Virus record (IMG/VR): IMGVR_UViG_3300021139_000156
Coordinates: 1 to 23,040 of that record
Length of the DNA: 23,040 nt
Strand: one strand, 5' to 3'
DNA from: a virus
Below the pieces are notes generated by a model. It was not told the origin of the DNA. It saw only the letters and a program-made list of their open reading frames with translations, and did no database searches. The position numbers and the translations under genes were made by a program. Position 1 is the first letter of the stretch. The number at the start of each line of letters is the position of its first letter. Of this stretch, positions 21,151 to 23,040 are shown in pieces.

Positions 21151-22296
21151 ATGAACTATAAAGATCTTTTAACAAAATTACAAGCAATCGAAGAAGGACA
21201 TACTCCACCGATTGCACCAACACATACCGATGGTCCTGCAGAAGAAGAAATGATGGGCATCTCTCTTCCAATGCCAGGCATGATTGGTCACGAAGAAGCA
21301 CCTAAACAATCTGACAATGTTAGCATGAATGTTAGTTTAAATGGTCAAGGTGCTGGCGGTGTACGCGATCTAATGAACATTCTTCATAACATTGAAAAAG
21401 GTGCAACTGGTGCAGAGCATGATGATATTGTGTTTGGCGAGCCGGGCGAACAGCACGAAAGACATCCACACATTGGTGATGATGAAATGGAAGAAACAAT
21501 GGGCGACAATGGCCAAACATTTGGTAATAGTGTCCATGGTGATCATGGCACACACGTACACGGTATCGATGCTGTTACAGCTACAGGCGATGATTTGGCT
21601 AGCAAAGGCAAAGCAAGTCCACTACAACGTGCTCCAGGCGTTAACCCATTACGTAGACCAATGGAAGAAGGTCTAGTTAAAAAATTACAAAATTTATATA
21701 ACGAAATTAAAACACGTGATTTAAATGAAAATGTATTGACGGATGAAACAGGCCATACAATGCAACATATCTTGCACACACATCAGCGTGATGTTAGAGA
21801 TTTTGAACAAAACGGCGATATGAGCGATAGCTTGTACGATGCACTATACGATTATTACTTTGACGATATGCCATACGGTGTTAAGAAAGCTCGCGATGGC
21901 GACCCGTACGAGTGGATTAGTGATCGTTTTGCAGATGATTTAGGCATTAGTGAAACAGTAGCAATGAATCAACAAGTTGAAGAAAATCAAGCAGGGCACG
22001 ACTATCAAACTGGTGAGCCTTTAAAACAAGGCCCGGACGGCAAATGGTATAACAGCAAAGGCGAAGAACGTGATCCTATGCATGGCGGGCCATTACGTCC
22101 TGATGGAAGTGCAACACTTAGAAGTTTAGTACCTAAACCTCCTAAACCTTCGGCAAATATGGATAAACCTAATCCAGCACCAACACAACCTACAAATATT
22201 ACACCACCTGCAAATTCAGATAACAGTAAAATATCTATAAACATGCCAGAATCGGTACAGCTAGCAGAAATGTTGAAGATTGCAGGATTAAAATAA
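21151..22296 (+). CDS. Acidic, low-complexity structural/prohead-type protein, function unknown
   Basis: The 381-residue acidic protein starts MNYKDLLTKLQAIEEG, a short amphipathic helix ending in I-E-E, again compatible with (L/I)xE protease cleavage. The first half is rich in Met, Pro, Gly, Asp, Glu and His. It includes DNVSMNVSLNGQGAGGVRDLMNILHNIEKG and AVTATGDDLASKGKAS, segments I have seen in hypothetical proteins of T4-like cyanophages. The middle holds a helical domain (DSLYDALYDYYFDDMPYGVKKARDGDPYEWISDRFADDLG). The C-terminus is Pro/Asn-rich, closing with ESVQLAEMLKIAGLK. GGAG provides the ribosome-binding site, and the gene ends just before a terminator. A prohead core or scaffold role is a guess from composition and position. 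Confidence 0.55.
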   Translation: MNYKDLLTKLQAIEEGHTPPIAPTHTDGPAEEEMMGISLPMPGMIGHEEAPKQSDNVSMNVSLNGQGAGGVRDLMNILHNIEKGATGAEHDDIVFGEPGEQHERHPHIGDDEMEETMGDNGQTFGNSVHGDHGTHVHGIDAVTATGDDLASKGKASPLQRAPGVNPLRRPMEEGLVKKLQNLYNEIKTRDLNENVLTDETGHTMQHILHTHQRDVRDFEQNGDMSDSLYDALYDYYFDDMPYGVKKARDGDPYEWISDRFADDLGISETVAMNQQVEENQAGHDYQTGEPLKQGPDGKWYNSKGEERDPMHGGPLRPDGSATLRSLVPKPPKPSANMDKPNPAPTQPTNITPPANSDNSKISINMPESVQLAEMLKIAGLK

Positions 22297-22333
22297 AAGT
22301 TTCGTCGCAGTTAGCACTCTGTTTAACAGTGCC

Positions 22334-22361
22334 AAATAGCTCCGTAGGGAGCTATTTTTTT
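22334..22361 (+). terminator. Intrinsic terminator after the gp4-gp16 unit
   Basis: A perfect 10-bp stem AAATAGCTCC/GGAGCTATTT (22334-22343 with 22348-22357) with loop GTAG is followed by further T residues. It lies 38 nt after the stop of the acidic protein gene and ends the late unit that began at 17870. Confidence 0.9.
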
Positions 22362-22396
22362 CGGTAAATTTTCTAGAAGGTATTTTAACTAAGATA

Positions 22397-22404
22397 TATA
22401 AATA
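22397..22404 (+). promoter_or_regulatory. T4-type late promoter, perfect TATAAATA, abutting the HNH gene
   Basis: The perfect consensus ends 5 nt before the ATG at 22410, with no Shine-Dalgarno between. It repeats the promoter-to-ATG geometry seen at 4877-4884 and 17870-17877. Confidence 0.65.
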
Positions 22405-22409
22405 ACTTT

Positions 22410-23040
22410 ATGTTTAAAGAAAACAAATATTATCGATGGTATTTTCAAATAATTAAAAACGCTCAGGGCCGCGTATTAGATATATACAGCGAGACTCATC
22501 ATATTATACCTAGATGTTTAGGAGGTAATGATTCTAGAGAAAATTTAGTAGAATTAACAGCAAGAGAACATTTTATTTGTCATTGGCTGTTGACAAAATT
22601 TGTGTTAATTGGCAAAGAAAAAATGGATTATGCGTTATGGTTAATGATAAATGTAGAAAATAAGCTCCAAGAACGTTACAAAATTAATTCTAAAACTTAT
22701 GAAATTTTAAGGACTAAACTTTCTAAAACATTTAGTAAACAACATACGGGCAGGAAAATGTCCGAAGAAACTAAACGAAAGATTAGTGAAACAAGGAAAA
22801 AGAAATTTAAAGACGGCACATTGGAAATAAAAGTATATGATACTACTAGAAAAAAACTTTCTAAAAATCGTTCTGGGTATAAACATACACAAGAAACAAA
22901 AGATAAAATAGGAAATGCTCATCGAGGAAAAGTAATATCCGATGAACAGAAACAGACATTGTCCGAAATCAATACTGGCAAACAATGGGCAGAAGAGACA
23001 AGAACAAAACTTAGCAATACCCTTAAAGATGATTATAAAT
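22410..23040 (+). CDS. HNH homing endonuclease with NUMOD3 repeats, 3' end outside window
   Basis: The frame is open from the ATG at 22410 to the right edge, at least 210 residues. Residues 28-64 (SETHHIIPRCLGGNDSRENLVELTAREHFICHWLLTKF) are a classic HNH nuclease core, with H30-H31, N45 and H54. From about residue 112 come at least four NUMOD3-type DNA-binding repeats of the form GxxxSEETKxKISExxxG (GRKMSEETKRKISE, GYKHTQETKDKIGN, GKVISDEQKQTLSE, GKQWAEETRTKLSN). Such proteins nick or cut a specific phage target and spread by homing. It stands alone behind a terminator with its own late promoter, as expected for a free-standing homing gene. The basic, Lys-rich composition differs from the structural genes nearby. 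Confidence 0.88.
   Translation, partial: MFKENKYYRWYFQIIKNAQGRVLDIYSETHHIIPRCLGGNDSRENLVELTAREHFICHWLLTKFVLIGKEKMDYALWLMINVENKLQERYKINSKTYEILRTKLSKTFSKQHTGRKMSEETKRKISETRKKKFKDGTLEIKVYDTTRKKLSKNRSGYKHTQETKDKIGNAHRGKVISDEQKQTLSEINTGKQWAEETRTKLSNTLKDDYK

Overview
The window looks like the structural region of a T4-like myovirus (Caudoviricetes), probably an environmental relative of the T4-like cyanophages and pelagiphages. The support is a neck protein (gp13-like), a contractile tail sheath (gp18), a tail tube (gp19), a head-completion nuclease (gp4-like) and a small terminase (gp16-like), together with T4-type late promoters ((T/G)ATAAATA) ahead of several of these genes. The DNA is AT-rich and tightly packed, with ATGA and TAATATG gene junctions. 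No tRNA, rRNA, CRISPR or bacterial housekeeping gene was seen. The host cannot be read from the sequence.

Left arm, minus strand (1-4871): one operon runs leftward from a late promoter at 4877-4884. It encodes two virion structural proteins, then a Nudix hydrolase, two 2-oxoglutarate/Fe(II) oxygenase-like proteins and the start of a flavin-dependent halogenase of the tryptophan-halogenase family, cut by the left edge. The last four are accessory metabolic or modifying enzymes, coupled to each other by 4-bp stop/start overlaps. The beginning of the gp15-like gene is disturbed: an in-frame stop separates the only good ATG from the conserved-looking N-terminus.

Middle, plus strand (4913-12265): neck gp13, a small protein, a 1668-residue tail fibre with its own late promoter, and two tandem paralogous proteins of about 195 residues, probably fibre- or receptor-binding accessories. 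Next comes an island unlike its late-gene neighbours. A deoxynucleoside monophosphate kinase (T4 gene 1-like) lies behind a near-consensus sigma-70 promoter, and an antisense HNH-like zinc protein overlaps its 3' end.

Right arm, plus strand (13486-23040): an unusually long tail sheath (1225 residues) and the tail tube form one unit closed by a strong terminator at 17810-17834. A second unit starts at a late promoter set directly against its first ATG. It carries a tail-tube-like structural protein, a small conserved protein, gp4, a GIY-YIG endonuclease remnant, gp16 and two probable capsid-interior or prohead proteins, and ends at a terminator at 22334-22361. A free-standing HNH/NUMOD3 homing endonuclease, truncated by the right edge, follows with its own late promoter.

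Most genes would work together late in infection to build the head-neck-tail and package DNA. The halogenase/oxygenase/Nudix cassette and the three endonuclease-type genes are accessory.
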